This document shows positions 1 to 8,111 of a stretch of DNA of 16,810 nucleotides, piece by piece. The position numbers were made by a program, and so were the translations under genes. The stretch spans positions 1 through 16,810 of the forward strand of contig CAKUSI010000046.1 in NCBI GenBank assembly GCA_934678955.1, read 5' to 3'. The notes under the pieces are model-generated. The model was not told the DNA's origin. It saw nothing but the letters and a program-made list of their open reading frames with translations, and searched no databases. The DNA comes from an uncultured Austwickia sp. (GTDB lineage Bacteria > Actinomycetota > Actinomycetes > Actinomycetales > Dermatophilaceae). How positions within the stretch are numbered: the first letter of the stretch is position 1; each line of letters begins with the position of its first letter.

Positions 1-1856
1 TGCTCGAGTCGTGCGATATCGAGGACGTCACGTGGCGCGACGTGTTGCCGTTCGTCCCCCTCGGTCACCACCCGGAAGGTGTAGCCGCGCTCGACGAGCC
101 GCTCCAGGACGTGGCGCTGCTGGCGCAGGTTCTCCTCCCGGAAGAAGTCGGGCAGGAAGAGCCCGCCGGGGTCGTCCTCACCCGCAGATGGCCACGGCCG
201 ACGCGAGACGGTCACGCCCGGGCTTTCGAGGCGGTAGTGCTCGGCTTGCTGTCGGGCCAGCACGACCCACGCGTCGTCGGGAACCCGGCCCGCGTCGGTG
301 ATCGCCGGACCGTAACGGACGATGCGGTCCGGGATGCCACCGGCCCCGTCCGGGAGTTGACCCACGCCTTCCATGTGCTCGGACGGCCGGATCACCAGCA
401 GGTCGGGGTGGGATCGGTTCAGCCGCATCGCGCGTTCGCTGACCTGCCGGCTGGGCGGCTCGGTGACGAGCAGGGCCGCGCGACGTCCGGGCTGGACGAA
501 GCTGGCGACCGTGTCGCGCCACCGCCGGTCCTCGTTCGCGTCCACGGCGAAGGAGGCCTCGCCTGGGCGCTGCGGCGGCCGGTGCTGTGCCCATTCGGAC
601 ATGATGTCCTTGGCGAATTCGCTGACCAGCACGATTTCGCGCAGGGTGGGGTCGGGGAGGTCGGACGCCACCGAGCGCAGTTCGTGGCGGAACGTGTGCC
701 GTCGGCTGAGTTCCTCGAGCAGGGACATGGTGAGGGAGCTGTCCCCGGCGATCACCAGGTGCGTGCAACGAAACGCCTCCAGCCGGTCGGCGATGCCCCG
801 TGCGAGCAACTCGTCGGCGTTGAGGCTGTCCACGAAGCACGCGCGACTCCCGACCCGGGTCAGCCGCCAGTCACGTGCCTCGCGAGCGTCCGAGAACAGG
901 GCCACCAGGCGCGGGGTAATGGCAGGCGTACGCGCCGCGCCGGTCAGGATGGCCTCCCCGCGTTCGACCACGGCGATGTTGCGCGAGTGGGTGGGGCTGA
1001 CCGCGAACAGCCGCCGGAGGGCGATCCCGCCCCACGGGGACAGCATGGTCCTGCGCAGGGCAATGGGATCGGCCGGGTCGGCCACGTAGACGACGGCGCC
1101 GCGCGCTCGAGCGTCCTCGGCGAGCGGGTCCTGGCCGCTGGGATGGATGACCACGATGCCACCGAAGAGGCGGGACGCCATCCTCCCCAGCCGCTCGCGC
1201 CAACGCGGCTGGGGCCATGGCGGCGTCGCGAAGCGTCTCGTGCGATCGGCCACCAGTGCGTCCACCAAGGGAAGCGCTTCGCGGCGGAGGCCGGCCACCA
1301 CGTCCACGTCGACGGCGAAGCGCACGCGTACGCGATCCAACGCGGGGCGGAACAGCGCTGCGAAGACGGCGACGGCACCGAAGGCCAGCGTGTACATGCC
1401 GAACAGGCGCGCGAGGACGAAGGTGAGGGGGTAGGTGCGGCAGATCTGCTCCGCGGCCTCCGGCCCGATGACCTGGGGCTCCACCTGGAGGGCGAACAAA
1501 CCGACCACCCACACCAGCACTGACGCCCAACTGGCGTCCCCGCGGCACGTTGCGTACGCGACCCACCCGAGCACGAGCGTGATCACACCGGTGACCAGCG
1601 CCCCTACCTCGGGCCTTGCAGGGTAGCGCCGCCAGCGGTGCCAGGCGATCAGACCAGCGAACGTCGTCAGGGTGAGGACGAGAGGGAGGATTCCGTTGGT
1701 CGCAACGGGCTCGAGCACCGCCCGGAGCGGGCCGGGCCAGCCATCAGGCATCGCAGCAGGGGCCGGCCCGGCGGTGAGCAGCCACCCGAGCAAGGACAGG
1801 CCGAGTGCAAGGCTGGCCCAGAAAAATCCCTGCGCGATCGGACGGTGCTCAACCAC
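1..1856 (-). CDS. Membrane-anchored TrkA-N/RyR-type sensor protein (3' end outside the window)
   Basis: The frame stays open for 618 codons to the left edge, so the C-terminus is missing. The GTG start at 1856 is chosen because AGGAG (1863-1867) lies 6 nt upstream. The N-terminus has about five hydrophobic segments (residues 11-30, 55-72, 84-103, 110-126, 146-169). A cytosolic part then shows Rossmann-like strands (232-238, 254-259, 366-371, 460-465). Residues 527-618 match the RyR-module pattern: DDAWVVLARQQAEHY, then FREENLRQQ, then ARLE exactly at the edge, where the family normally continues as LEHxRW. The region VALFSDAREARDW (318-330) aligns with VALFDTEEAAQSW in the protein at 12522-14345, so the two are paralogues. 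It follows the 956-aa receptor-like gene by 56 bp. There is no pore or transporter core, so it is not a Trk potassium transporter. Ligand sensing by the RyR and TrkA-N parts is inference. Confidence 0.85.
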   Translation of the reverse strand, partial: MVEHRPIAQGFFWASLALGLSLLGWLLTAGPAPAAMPDGWPGPLRAVLEPVATNGILPLVLTLTTFAGLIAWHRWRRYPARPEVGALVTGVITLVLGWVAYATCRGDASWASVLVWVVGLFALQVEPQVIGPEAAEQICRTYPLTFVLARLFGMYTLAFGAVAVFAALFRPALDRVRVRFAVDVDVVAGLRREALPLVDALVADRTRRFATPPWPQPRWRERLGRMASRLFGGIVVIHPSGQDPLAEDARARGAVVYVADPADPIALRRTMLSPWGGIALRRLFAVSPTHSRNIAVVERGEAILTGAARTPAITPRLVALFSDAREARDWRLTRVGSRACFVDSLNADELLARGIADRLEAFRCTHLVIAGDSSLTMSLLEELSRRHTFRHELRSVASDLPDPTLREIVLVSEFAKDIMSEWAQHRPPQRPGEASFAVDANEDRRWRDTVASFVQPGRRAALLVTEPPSRQVSERAMRLNRSHPDLLVIRPSEHMEGVGQLPDGAGGIPDRIVRYGPAITDAGRVPDDAWVVLARQQAEHYRLESPGVTVSRRPWPSAGEDDPGGLFLPDFFREENLRQQRHVLERLVERGYTFRVVTEGDERQHVAPRDVLDIARLE

Positions 1857-1912
1857 GCTTCTCTCCTCACGAAAGCCACCAGGCCGGGTGACGGTTGCCC
1901 TTCCCACAGGCA

Positions 1913-4783
1913 TCATTGCAGCCTGATCTGGAACCACTTATTCCCGATACCGTAGAGGAGGCTCTGGCCATCATCGCCGATCTGCAGAGTGGTTGGATCG
2001 GGACGCGCGTTGCGCCGGATGGTTTCCGTTTCGGTGAAGAGAGACACCCGGTCGACCCCCACCACGGCGAGGGCATCCGGCGTGTGGGCCATGGCGGGCT
2101 CCCCCACGGTGAGGTACAGCATGGAGCCGTCCGTCATCGTCTTGATCATGTTCTCGGCAGGCACGTAAGCCATGAGTTGCTCGGCGACCACGGCTACCTG
2201 GAGGGTGCCGACAGGCACCGCCTCGGTCGAGTTCACCGCCCCGTCGCGAACCCTGACCGCAAAGCCTTCGGCGGGGCAGGCCACCCATGCGTCCGAGCCG
2301 TGCGTGCTCACGCCCCAGGGTGTGCAGCCAAGCTCCACCTGCGCGGTGACATGTCCCGACCCCGAATCGATCACCAGCAGCGACCGTGCTCGGGGCTGCG
2401 TGACGAAGACGGTGGAATCCGTGGCGGCCAGGCCCTCTGTGAGCTCGGGCAGGTCCACCTGCCACCGGGTCAGGCCCTCGTCGAGGTCGAACGCCGCGAC
2501 CTGTCGGCGCGAGTCAGCCCATCCGCTCCCGATGGTGAAGACGGTGCGTTCGTGGCGCACGGCTGTCAGGGCAAAGCTGTCGAGGTCGCCGAGCGCTTTG
2601 AAGCTGCCCGTGGAGAAGTCACCGTGAACCATGGTCAGTCCATTCACGATCGCCCAGCCGTCGTCGCCCTCTCCGCCCAGCACGGTGCTCACGACGTGCT
2701 CGTCTTCGAAAACAATGGCCCGAGCGAGGGGTCCGTCCTCACCCATCGCGTTGCCGGTCAGGAGGGGGACCATGAGGGCGGTGAGCGCCGTCAGCGATAC
2801 TCGGACCAACTGCGGTCTTGCCAGGCTGCGCAGCGCGCCGCCCTGTCCCGCCGGGACGGACGGCAGATTGAGGTCGCGGTACTGGGGGAGGGCGATGGTC
2901 CGCGACTCGTGCTCCAGAGCCGGAGGATTGTCCAAGGCTGCCACGCACTGCTGGATCGCGGCGTCGTAGCTGAGGTCGTCCGCCGAGGACGCCGACACCA
3001 CCATGGGTTGCGACCAACCCAACGGCCAACACATCGCCAGCGGAACTCGCCTGGCGGTTTGCGTGTCGAACAGCCCAGGTGGCAGGGAGTAGGCCGCGGC
3101 GAACACCGCCAGACGCTGGGCCCGTTCGCGTGCACGGACGGGAGGGACGAGGAACACGGTCTTGTGCAGGTACCCGGACGAGGCCACGAGGTCGAGTTCC
3201 CAGCTCAGCCCTGCGGTCTTCCCGATGAACACCGTGATCAGGCGCGCGTCCTCGGCGAACGCCCGCACGGCGGCCTGCCAGGTGTCCCCGAAGGTGAACC
3301 GCTGGGCTCCCAAACCGGGGGGAAGGATCTGCCCAGGTTGTCCGACCGCGACCGGCGGACCCAAACCCGAGACCATGAGTGCGACGAGCTCCTCAAAGCC
3401 CTCGCGACGTTTCATCAGGAGGCTGTCCAGGAAGCCGTTGCGGTCAGGTCTTCTCACACGGAGCTTCAGCCTGTCGTCGCCAAAGGTACGCAGCATGAGA
3501 ACCGGACGTCCCTCATCCCGCCGCCGGTCCCTCATGGCGGCCATGGCCCAGCGGCGCCCCAGGGAGACGGGCAGGCTCACCCAGAAGGCGATGATCAGGG
3601 CGCCGAGCAGAAACGCCAGTCCTGTCCCGGTGATCTCCCATGTCGCCAGGTCCGCGGTTCCGGAGCCCTGTTGCAGCAGGACGGTGCCCATCGTGAACAG
3701 TGCTGCCGAACCTGCCAGGACTGCCAACGATCCGAGGACGCCCAGCAGTGCAGGGACCATGGCCGCGCCCCTGATCAGGGGACGCCGCTCTCCGGTCGAC
3801 TTCCGGGTCAGCCAGTATTGGAGTCCGAGACCTCCTGCGTAGACGAAGAAGACCAGGAGGTAGCCGACCAAGGTGGCGGTGCGGCTACTCACGTAGGGCG
3901 CCAGCCACACGGCCCAGAGAAAGAGAGCCAGTCGTGTCGCCCCCAGTGCCGTGGCCTTCAACGACCAGCTACGCCGAATGCTCTCCACATCGGTGTGCTG
4001 GGGGTTGGGTCGCCCAGGCGCCCAGCGGGTCACGAGCCGGCGCCACAGGTTTCGGTCCGAGACGATGGGAACCACAACGAGCACCAACAGCAGCAGCCCT
4101 ACTCCCAACAGCTCCATGCGCCACATGGCGATGCGCTGGCGCGGCATGGTGAGCTCGTGAGGGGTGGCCGGGTCGGCGGTGATCTCGACGAGAGGTTCCA
4201 CCAGTTCGACCAGTGTGGTCAGCGTCGCGATGACTCGGGCGTCGTCGCCCGTCGGCTGGTTCGTGTAGACCTTGACGTTGCTCCGACCCCTGACTATGCC
4301 TGCGCAGACTGCGGTGAGGTCCGGCGTCCGCGTGATGTGGGCGGTCTGGGCCCCCGGAACGTCGATCGAATCCTCGCCCACACAACGCGTGGCGTGAGAG
4401 GAGAGCGAGCTCGTCTTGACGATCTCGACGACCACCGCCGCCTCCTCGAGCAGGTTGGGGCTGCGCCACCTCCGCTCCCACGCCTGGTCGATGGTCGTGT
4501 CGCGCCAGTCCATGGCCAACGGAGTGTTGAGCTGGTAGGCACGCGTGTTGGGCGGACGATCGCGGACCCGCACCATGGGGGTCCCGAACGCTTCCGTCAC
4601 CGCGTCGTCGCTCGGCAGGATCGATGTGATGGCGGGCGGTTCGAACGGTGGTGCGAGGAGCGCGTCCGGCGGCGGGGGCGTCCACGCGGGCATCGTGGCC
4701 ACGGCCGCCACGGCGAGCGCCAGGGAAACGAGCAGCGTGACGAACCATCGCGCCGACTCCCGTGGTCGGCCCCGGGTGCTCAC
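1913..4783 (-). CDS. Receptor-like membrane protein with ectodomain, cytosolic TIR-like domain and C-terminal beta-propeller-like region
   Basis: 956 residues with a GTG start that overlaps the channel gene's stop by 4 nt (GTGA). The predicted topology is self-consistent. TM1 spans about 13-31, followed by an outside domain (32-220) with two cysteines (C134, C160) that could pair. Five further spans lie at about 225-241, 283-298, 303-324, 341-366 and 386-408. A cytosolic domain (about 427-550) begins RPVLMLRTFGDD, has a GLGPPVAVGQPG turn and ends near GLSWELDLVAS, followed by a strand and VFLVPP. A last span (661-677) leads to a probable outside C-terminal region. There VIDSGSGHVTAQVELG (804-819) resembles a YVTN/PQQ beta-propeller blade. 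The LRTFGDD and WEL motifs recall TIR-like or related Rossmann folds, where a Glu after a Trp can be catalytic; this is inference. The architecture suggests an outside-in receptor rather than an enzyme alone. No gene name is recognised. Confidence 0.88.
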   Translation of the reverse strand: MSTRGRPRESARWFVTLLVSLALAVAAVATMPAWTPPPPDALLAPPFEPPAITSILPSDDAVTEAFGTPMVRVRDRPPNTRAYQLNTPLAMDWRDTTIDQAWERRWRSPNLLEEAAVVVEIVKTSSLSSHATRCVGEDSIDVPGAQTAHITRTPDLTAVCAGIVRGRSNVKVYTNQPTGDDARVIATLTTLVELVEPLVEITADPATPHELTMPRQRIAMWRMELLGVGLLLLVLVVVPIVSDRNLWRRLVTRWAPGRPNPQHTDVESIRRSWSLKATALGATRLALFLWAVWLAPYVSSRTATLVGYLLVFFVYAGGLGLQYWLTRKSTGERRPLIRGAAMVPALLGVLGSLAVLAGSAALFTMGTVLLQQGSGTADLATWEITGTGLAFLLGALIIAFWVSLPVSLGRRWAMAAMRDRRRDEGRPVLMLRTFGDDRLKLRVRRPDRNGFLDSLLMKRREGFEELVALMVSGLGPPVAVGQPGQILPPGLGAQRFTFGDTWQAAVRAFAEDARLITVFIGKTAGLSWELDLVASSGYLHKTVFLVPPVRARERAQRLAVFAAAYSLPPGLFDTQTARRVPLAMCWPLGWSQPMVVSASSADDLSYDAAIQQCVAALDNPPALEHESRTIALPQYRDLNLPSVPAGQGGALRSLARPQLVRVSLTALTALMVPLLTGNAMGEDGPLARAIVFEDEHVVSTVLGGEGDDGWAIVNGLTMVHGDFSTGSFKALGDLDSFALTAVRHERTVFTIGSGWADSRRQVAAFDLDEGLTRWQVDLPELTEGLAATDSTVFVTQPRARSLLVIDSGSGHVTAQVELGCTPWGVSTHGSDAWVACPAEGFAVRVRDGAVNSTEAVPVGTLQVAVVAEQLMAYVPAENMIKTMTDGSMLYLTVGEPAMAHTPDALAVVGVDRVSLFTETETIRRNARPDPTTLQIGDDGQSLLYGIGNKWFQIRLQ

Positions 4784-5646
4784 GGGTGGGTCTTCGGTCG
4801 CTCGTCGGTGTGCAGATGTCCTTCCAACTGCTCCAGCAGTTCGCGAATCTCCATCACCAAGAGGTCAGGATTGGTGTCGCCCGCCAGCGCTCTGACCCGT
4901 CCGTTCGCGCGCTCACTCTGCTTGTACGCCTCGTCCAGGCTCGTGATGACCACGCCCACAACAAGGTTGATGATGATGTAGGTCCCGATCAACAGGAAGG
5001 AGATCACGTAGGGGAGGGCCAGCGGGTGGGCACTGCGCAGGTCGTGGAGGGTGCTGTTCCACCCCTCCAACGTCAGGAGTTCGAAGAGCGTGAGCATGGC
5101 CTCGCCCAGGTTGTCGAAGTACTGGCGCTTGTCGGGGGTGATGCGGTCATGGAACATCACCCATCCGACAACCGCGTAGAGATAGCACAACAGCACCGTG
5201 AGGGACAGCAGGCTGAACGCGGGCCCGGCGGCGCGGCGCAGGCCCGACGCCAATACCCGCACGTCTGGCATGAGCCTGATCAACCGGGAGACGCGGGCCA
5301 GTCGGAGCATGCGCAACGCGGTGGCATCGTTGCTGACCCCGGGAAGGAAGCAAACGGTCACGACGAAGAAGTCGAAGAGGTTCCATGGGTTGCGGGCGAA
5401 GCCGAGGATGTTGAAACGGACGGCAGCGAACCTCAGCAGCAACTCGGCTACGAAGATCGCGAGGAACACGTTGTCGAGCGTGCTCAGGACTGCTTGCAGA
5501 CCAGGGTCGAGGGGATAGGTGGTCAGACCGATCGTCAACGCGTTGAGGAAGATCACCGCGACGATCGCGGTCTCGAAGACACGTGAGTGCACCGTGGCAT
5601 CCGCCCAGTGCTGCCACCGCGGTACGCCCACCGAAACGCCTGTCAT
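4780..5646 (-). CDS. Voltage-gated cation channel, single-domain, TLEGW selectivity filter
   Basis: 288 residues, typical for bacterial single-domain sodium or calcium channels that assemble as tetramers in the inner membrane. S1 lies at about 22-43, S2 58-75 and S3 86-102. S4 has arginines at every third position (R112, R115, R118, R121, R124). S5 is at 141-166 and S6 at 210-236. The pore loop carries TLEGW at 192-196, where classic bacterial sodium channels have TLESW. A C-terminal helix (about 258-280, LVMEIRELLEQLEGHL) fits the tetramerising coiled coil of this family. ATG 5646 is preferred over an in-frame TTG at 5652 because GGGAGG sits 6 nt upstream of the ATG. The stop overlaps the next gene by 4 nt, so the receptor-like protein is probably made alongside it. 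A Gly at the fourth filter position is known from the calcium-selective channel CavMr, so Ca2+ permeation is plausible but unproven. Confidence 0.95.
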   Translation of the reverse strand: MTGVSVGVPRWQHWADATVHSRVFETAIVAVIFLNALTIGLTTYPLDPGLQAVLSTLDNVFLAIFVAELLLRFAAVRFNILGFARNPWNLFDFFVVTVCFLPGVSNDATALRMLRLARVSRLIRLMPDVRVLASGLRRAAGPAFSLLSLTVLLCYLYAVVGWVMFHDRITPDKRQYFDNLGEAMLTLFELLTLEGWNSTLHDLRSAHPLALPYVISFLLIGTYIIINLVVGVVITSLDEAYKQSERANGRVRALAGDTNPDLLVMEIRELLEQLEGHLHTDERPKTHP

Positions 5647-5652
5647 GGCCAA

Positions 5653-5658
5653 CCTCCC
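5653..5658 (-). promoter_or_regulatory. Ribosome binding site that decides the channel start
   Basis: GGGAGG on the minus strand lies 6 nt before ATG 5646. It would sit directly against the alternative TTG at 5652, which makes the ATG the better start. Confidence 0.7.
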
Positions 5659-5672
5659 AGGGGGTACGCAGC

Positions 5673-5687
5673 GACGAACGGTTCGCC
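5673..5687. promoter_or_regulatory. Imperfect palindrome upstream of the channel gene, possible operator
   Basis: The core CGAACGGTTCG (5675-5685) is a perfect 5-bp inverted repeat around one central base. It extends to seven-base arms with a single mismatch. It lies about 27-41 bp before the channel ATG, a position where a repressor or activator could act. I could not place a convincing -35/-10 pair beside it, so the regulatory role is a guess. Confidence 0.25.
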
Positions 5688-5718
5688 GTGGACGACCAGC
5701 CAGGGACAGATTGTCACT

Positions 5719-5759
5719 CCGCCACCCGGGATTGGTTGGATTTCACCAAATGGTGGCGG
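5719..5759 (-). terminator. Nested stem-loop at the end of the CHAT gene
   Basis: Perfect 8-bp arms CCGCCACC (5719-5726) and GGTGGCGG (5752-5759) enclose a second inverted repeat TTGGT (5732-5736) / ACCAA (5745-5749) with an 8-nt loop. The CHAT stop codon (5743-5745) lies inside the structure. No T-run follows on the minus strand, so it is not a classic intrinsic terminator. It could be a U-less terminator, an attenuator, or a processing and stability element that sets channel levels apart from the four genes upstream. Confidence 0.4.
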
Positions 5760-7110
5760 CAGGGGCGGGTTCCAGGCGTCGCCGCCCGCCGTCCGTGAGG
5801 GACAACGCACCCCACGTGAGCGGCGAGGACGCGAGCACCCCCGTCTTTCGCCAGGCCGTCAACTGATCGCGCTGCCAGGCGCCCAGCGCCTTCTCCGGGG
5901 CCGGGGAAGCGAGGCTCCGGTCGACGGCGCGGGCGGCTTCGGCCAGAGGGTCCTCGACCATCCCGTGCTGGAGGTGATCGCGGTATGTGCGCGCGGTGTA
6001 GAGCGTCCACCGCGTGGCGATCACGATCTCGGCACCGGCCCGCAACACGGCGGTCACGAGTCCGGACGGCTCGGGGTGTGCCAGGTCGGGGCCGCTGCGA
6101 CACCCTACGATCCCGACGCGGGGCGGCATGGGCCACAGGTCGGCGCCGTCGACTTCGAGGACGCGCCGGGCTGACGGGTCCCAGGCACGGGCCGGAACGG
6201 TGTGCTCGTCGACGTCGTCCCGTCCGAACCGGGTCCTGAAGGCGGTCCGGTCCGCCAGGGCCGCCTCTATTCCGCGGGTGCCGCGGATCAGGTCGAGCGC
6301 GGTCAGCGAGCGGTGTCGCAGTCCGTTGGCCGGTCCGGTGGCGTACAGCTTGGGATGACAACTCAGGGCCAGACCCGTCCTCCATGGGTCGTCCGGCTCA
6401 GCCGTCACGTGCCCGACGAACACGAAGCGTGACCGCCCGGGCAGGTGTCGCGAGAGAAGACGTCGGTCGTAGCGCTCCCCGAACACCGACCCGGCGGCCA
6501 GCGTGCTCTCCTGGGCCATCAGCTCCCGTCGCCAGGCGTCGCGGGCGGTTGTCGTGAGGACGCGCCCGACGCCCTCGTCCGACAGTTTCGGGTCGACCAC
6601 CAGCAGCGCTCCCGAGGTTCCGTCGAGGTGATGGACGGGGTCGAGCCCCAGGTCGCGCCGCAGCAGGGGCGCGACTTGGACCACGTCCGCGACCTCGATC
6701 AGGCGTAGCGCGGCGTCCGGCCCGTCGTCGATGGCCAGGGCTTCCCACGGCACGGTCGAGGTCGAGGGGCTGGGGTGGACCCTGAAGCGCACGGGTCCCC
6801 CGAAGTGCTGTGCCCGGGCGATGACTTCCTTGCGCAAGGCAGGGGGGAGGAGGAGGCGTCCGAGCCGGGTGGCAAGAGTGGCCTCCGTGTGGGGATGGGC
6901 GAGCCAACCCAACGATTCCACGGGTCCTGCTGAGTCTCGACGCGCGAGGCCAGGGATGGCACTGGCCAGCAGGGCGCGCACCTCGCAGGCCCCACCCCGA
7001 TGCAACCGGTGCAGGGGGCCCCATCCGTCCGAGTCGGCCCAGCGCCAGGCCCAGTGTTGGCCGGCCTCGCTGTCATGCCCCACGAGCAGGACGGTGGGTG
7101 TGCGGCTCAT
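5743..7110 (-). CDS. CHAT-domain caspase-like protease
   Basis: 455 residues. CHAT proteases are cysteine peptidases of the caspase/gingipain fold, often used as triggered cell-killing or signalling effectors. The C-terminal two thirds carry the fold's landmarks. A PWEAL motif (121-125) leads in. The catalytic His region is RFVFVGHVTAE with H234. The catalytic Cys region is RVGIVGCRSG with C337. The conserved segment LVTAVLRAGAEIVIATRW (351-368) and a helix around DPLAEAARAV (387-396) follow. The first roughly 100 residues match nothing I know. ATG 7110 shares one base with the stop of the nuclease gene (TGATG), so the two are translationally coupled. No TPR or sensor domain is fused to it, so activation probably depends on partners such as the adjacent unknown proteins or the TPR protein at 11015. 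The target is unknown. Confidence 0.9.
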   Translation of the reverse strand: MSRTPTVLLVGHDSEAGQHWAWRWADSDGWGPLHRLHRGGACEVRALLASAIPGLARRDSAGPVESLGWLAHPHTEATLATRLGRLLLPPALRKEVIARAQHFGGPVRFRVHPSPSTSTVPWEALAIDDGPDAALRLIEVADVVQVAPLLRRDLGLDPVHHLDGTSGALLVVDPKLSDEGVGRVLTTTARDAWRRELMAQESTLAAGSVFGERYDRRLLSRHLPGRSRFVFVGHVTAEPDDPWRTGLALSCHPKLYATGPANGLRHRSLTALDLIRGTRGIEAALADRTAFRTRFGRDDVDEHTVPARAWDPSARRVLEVDGADLWPMPPRVGIVGCRSGPDLAHPEPSGLVTAVLRAGAEIVIATRWTLYTARTYRDHLQHGMVEDPLAEAARAVDRSLASPAPEKALGAWQRDQLTAWRKTGVLASSPLTWGALSLTDGGRRRLEPAPAATIW

Positions 7111-8111
7111 CAGGAGGGCCCGTACCGTGCGAGCAGCGTCTCCGACCGGCTGGCACCGAAGCTGGCGCGGATGCGGAGCTCCGCCTCGGCGAGCGCGGAC
7201 CGGGCGGTTCGTGAGTGCTTCTCCCGCACGCGCAGCCATGCCGCGATGGCGAGGGGATCCAGCTGGCCCTCAGGGGTCAGCGCTGCACACCCGACGGCGG
7301 TGAGGCAGTGGAACTCCCACAGGTCGGGGTCCGCACCGTGGTCGTCGTGGATCCGGTCGGCACCGATCACGCAGGGCAGCCATCTGGAGAGGAGCTCGGC
7401 CAGGTGGTGGGCGTCACCAGCAGAAAGGCCCCGAAACCGGAACTCGTCCATGGCACGGGCCCGCCACAGGGGGCTGTCGATCGGCGTGGGACCGGGGTTG
7501 AGGCGGGCCCAGTCGATGTGCGGGGGGACGTCCGGCAGTGGGTGGGGGCGTCGGGGGAGCGGGCGGTCGACGGGCTCCGCGTCCCGGCGCAGGCGGACGC
7601 CGAAGTGCCACTGGAAGATCTGGGGCAGGGTCCGGACACGCTCCAGGCCGATCTCGCCGAGCACGGTGGGCCCCTCGAATTCGCGCAGCTTGGAGCCCGG
7701 CAGTGTGGCGCTGACGACCACCCAGTCAACTCGAGCGGGGGTGTCGTGCGTCGTCCTGACCGCGCGACGGCACAGTTCCAGGTCGCCGGTGCCGATCAGG
7801 ACCGTGGGCGCCCCGGACGCCCAGCGTCCCAGGTCCTCGAGCAGCGCCTCGTCGGCCTTGTCCTTGCCAGGGTCGACGTCAACGACTCGGTGCCCCAGCT
7901 CGACGCCCCGTGCCCGGGACCGCTGCACGTATCGGTCCCGCGCCTTGCCGTAGCTGGTCGTGACCCGCGGAGGGGGCAACTTCCGCCGGCACCACGACTC
8001 GAGCGCGTCGACCGCGGCGGGAGCGACGCGGACCAAGTCGTGGAAGAGGTTCTCGCTGTCGAGCAGGACCACGGAGCGTGTCCCGGCCGGAAGCCCGACG
8101 TCCTGGGTCAC
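7110..8111 (-). CDS. NYN-domain (PIN-like) ribonuclease with unknown C-terminal domain
   Basis: 333 residues. The N-terminal 1-140 fits the NYN family of metal-dependent RNases in the PIN-like fold. VVLLDSENLFHDL holds D18 and N21, PGKDKADEALLEDL holds the second acidic cluster (D84, D87), and LIGTGDLELC holds D110. These are the usual positions for the acidic metal site. Residues about 175-333 form a separate helical domain that I do not recognise, possibly for partner binding. GTG 8111 is chosen because it overlaps the preceding stop by 4 nt (GTGA) and removes an unsupported 42-residue extension. Its stop is fused to the CHAT start. A nuclease and a caspase-like protease made as a coupled pair suggests two effector arms of one response; that is inference. 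Confidence 0.85.
   Translation of the reverse strand: MTQDVGLPAGTRSVVLLDSENLFHDLVRVAPAAVDALESWCRRKLPPPRVTTSYGKARDRYVQRSRARGVELGHRVVDVDPGKDKADEALLEDLGRWASGAPTVLIGTGDLELCRRAVRTTHDTPARVDWVVVSATLPGSKLREFEGPTVLGEIGLERVRTLPQIFQWHFGVRLRRDAEPVDRPLPRRPHPLPDVPPHIDWARLNPGPTPIDSPLWRARAMDEFRFRGLSAGDAHHLAELLSRWLPCVIGADRIHDDHGADPDLWEFHCLTAVGCAALTPEGQLDPLAIAAWLRVREKHSRTARSALAEAELRIRASFGASRSETLLARYGPS

Noticed and set aside
42..1523. Long plus-strand open frame of 493 codons
   Set aside because: It lies antisense to the membrane TrkA-N/RyR gene, which has helices, paralogy and a ribosome binding site. The plus frame shows no domain and is a by-product of high GC.
1..1856. TrkA/TrkH potassium transporter
   Set aside because: The spans show no selectivity filter or transporter repeats, and the Rossmann region is degenerate and followed by RyR-type sequence.
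1895..4981. Plus-strand open frame of 1028 codons
   Set aside because: It is antisense to the 956-aa receptor-like gene and rich in His, Gln, Arg and Gly without any fold signal, typical of a shadow frame in GC-rich DNA.
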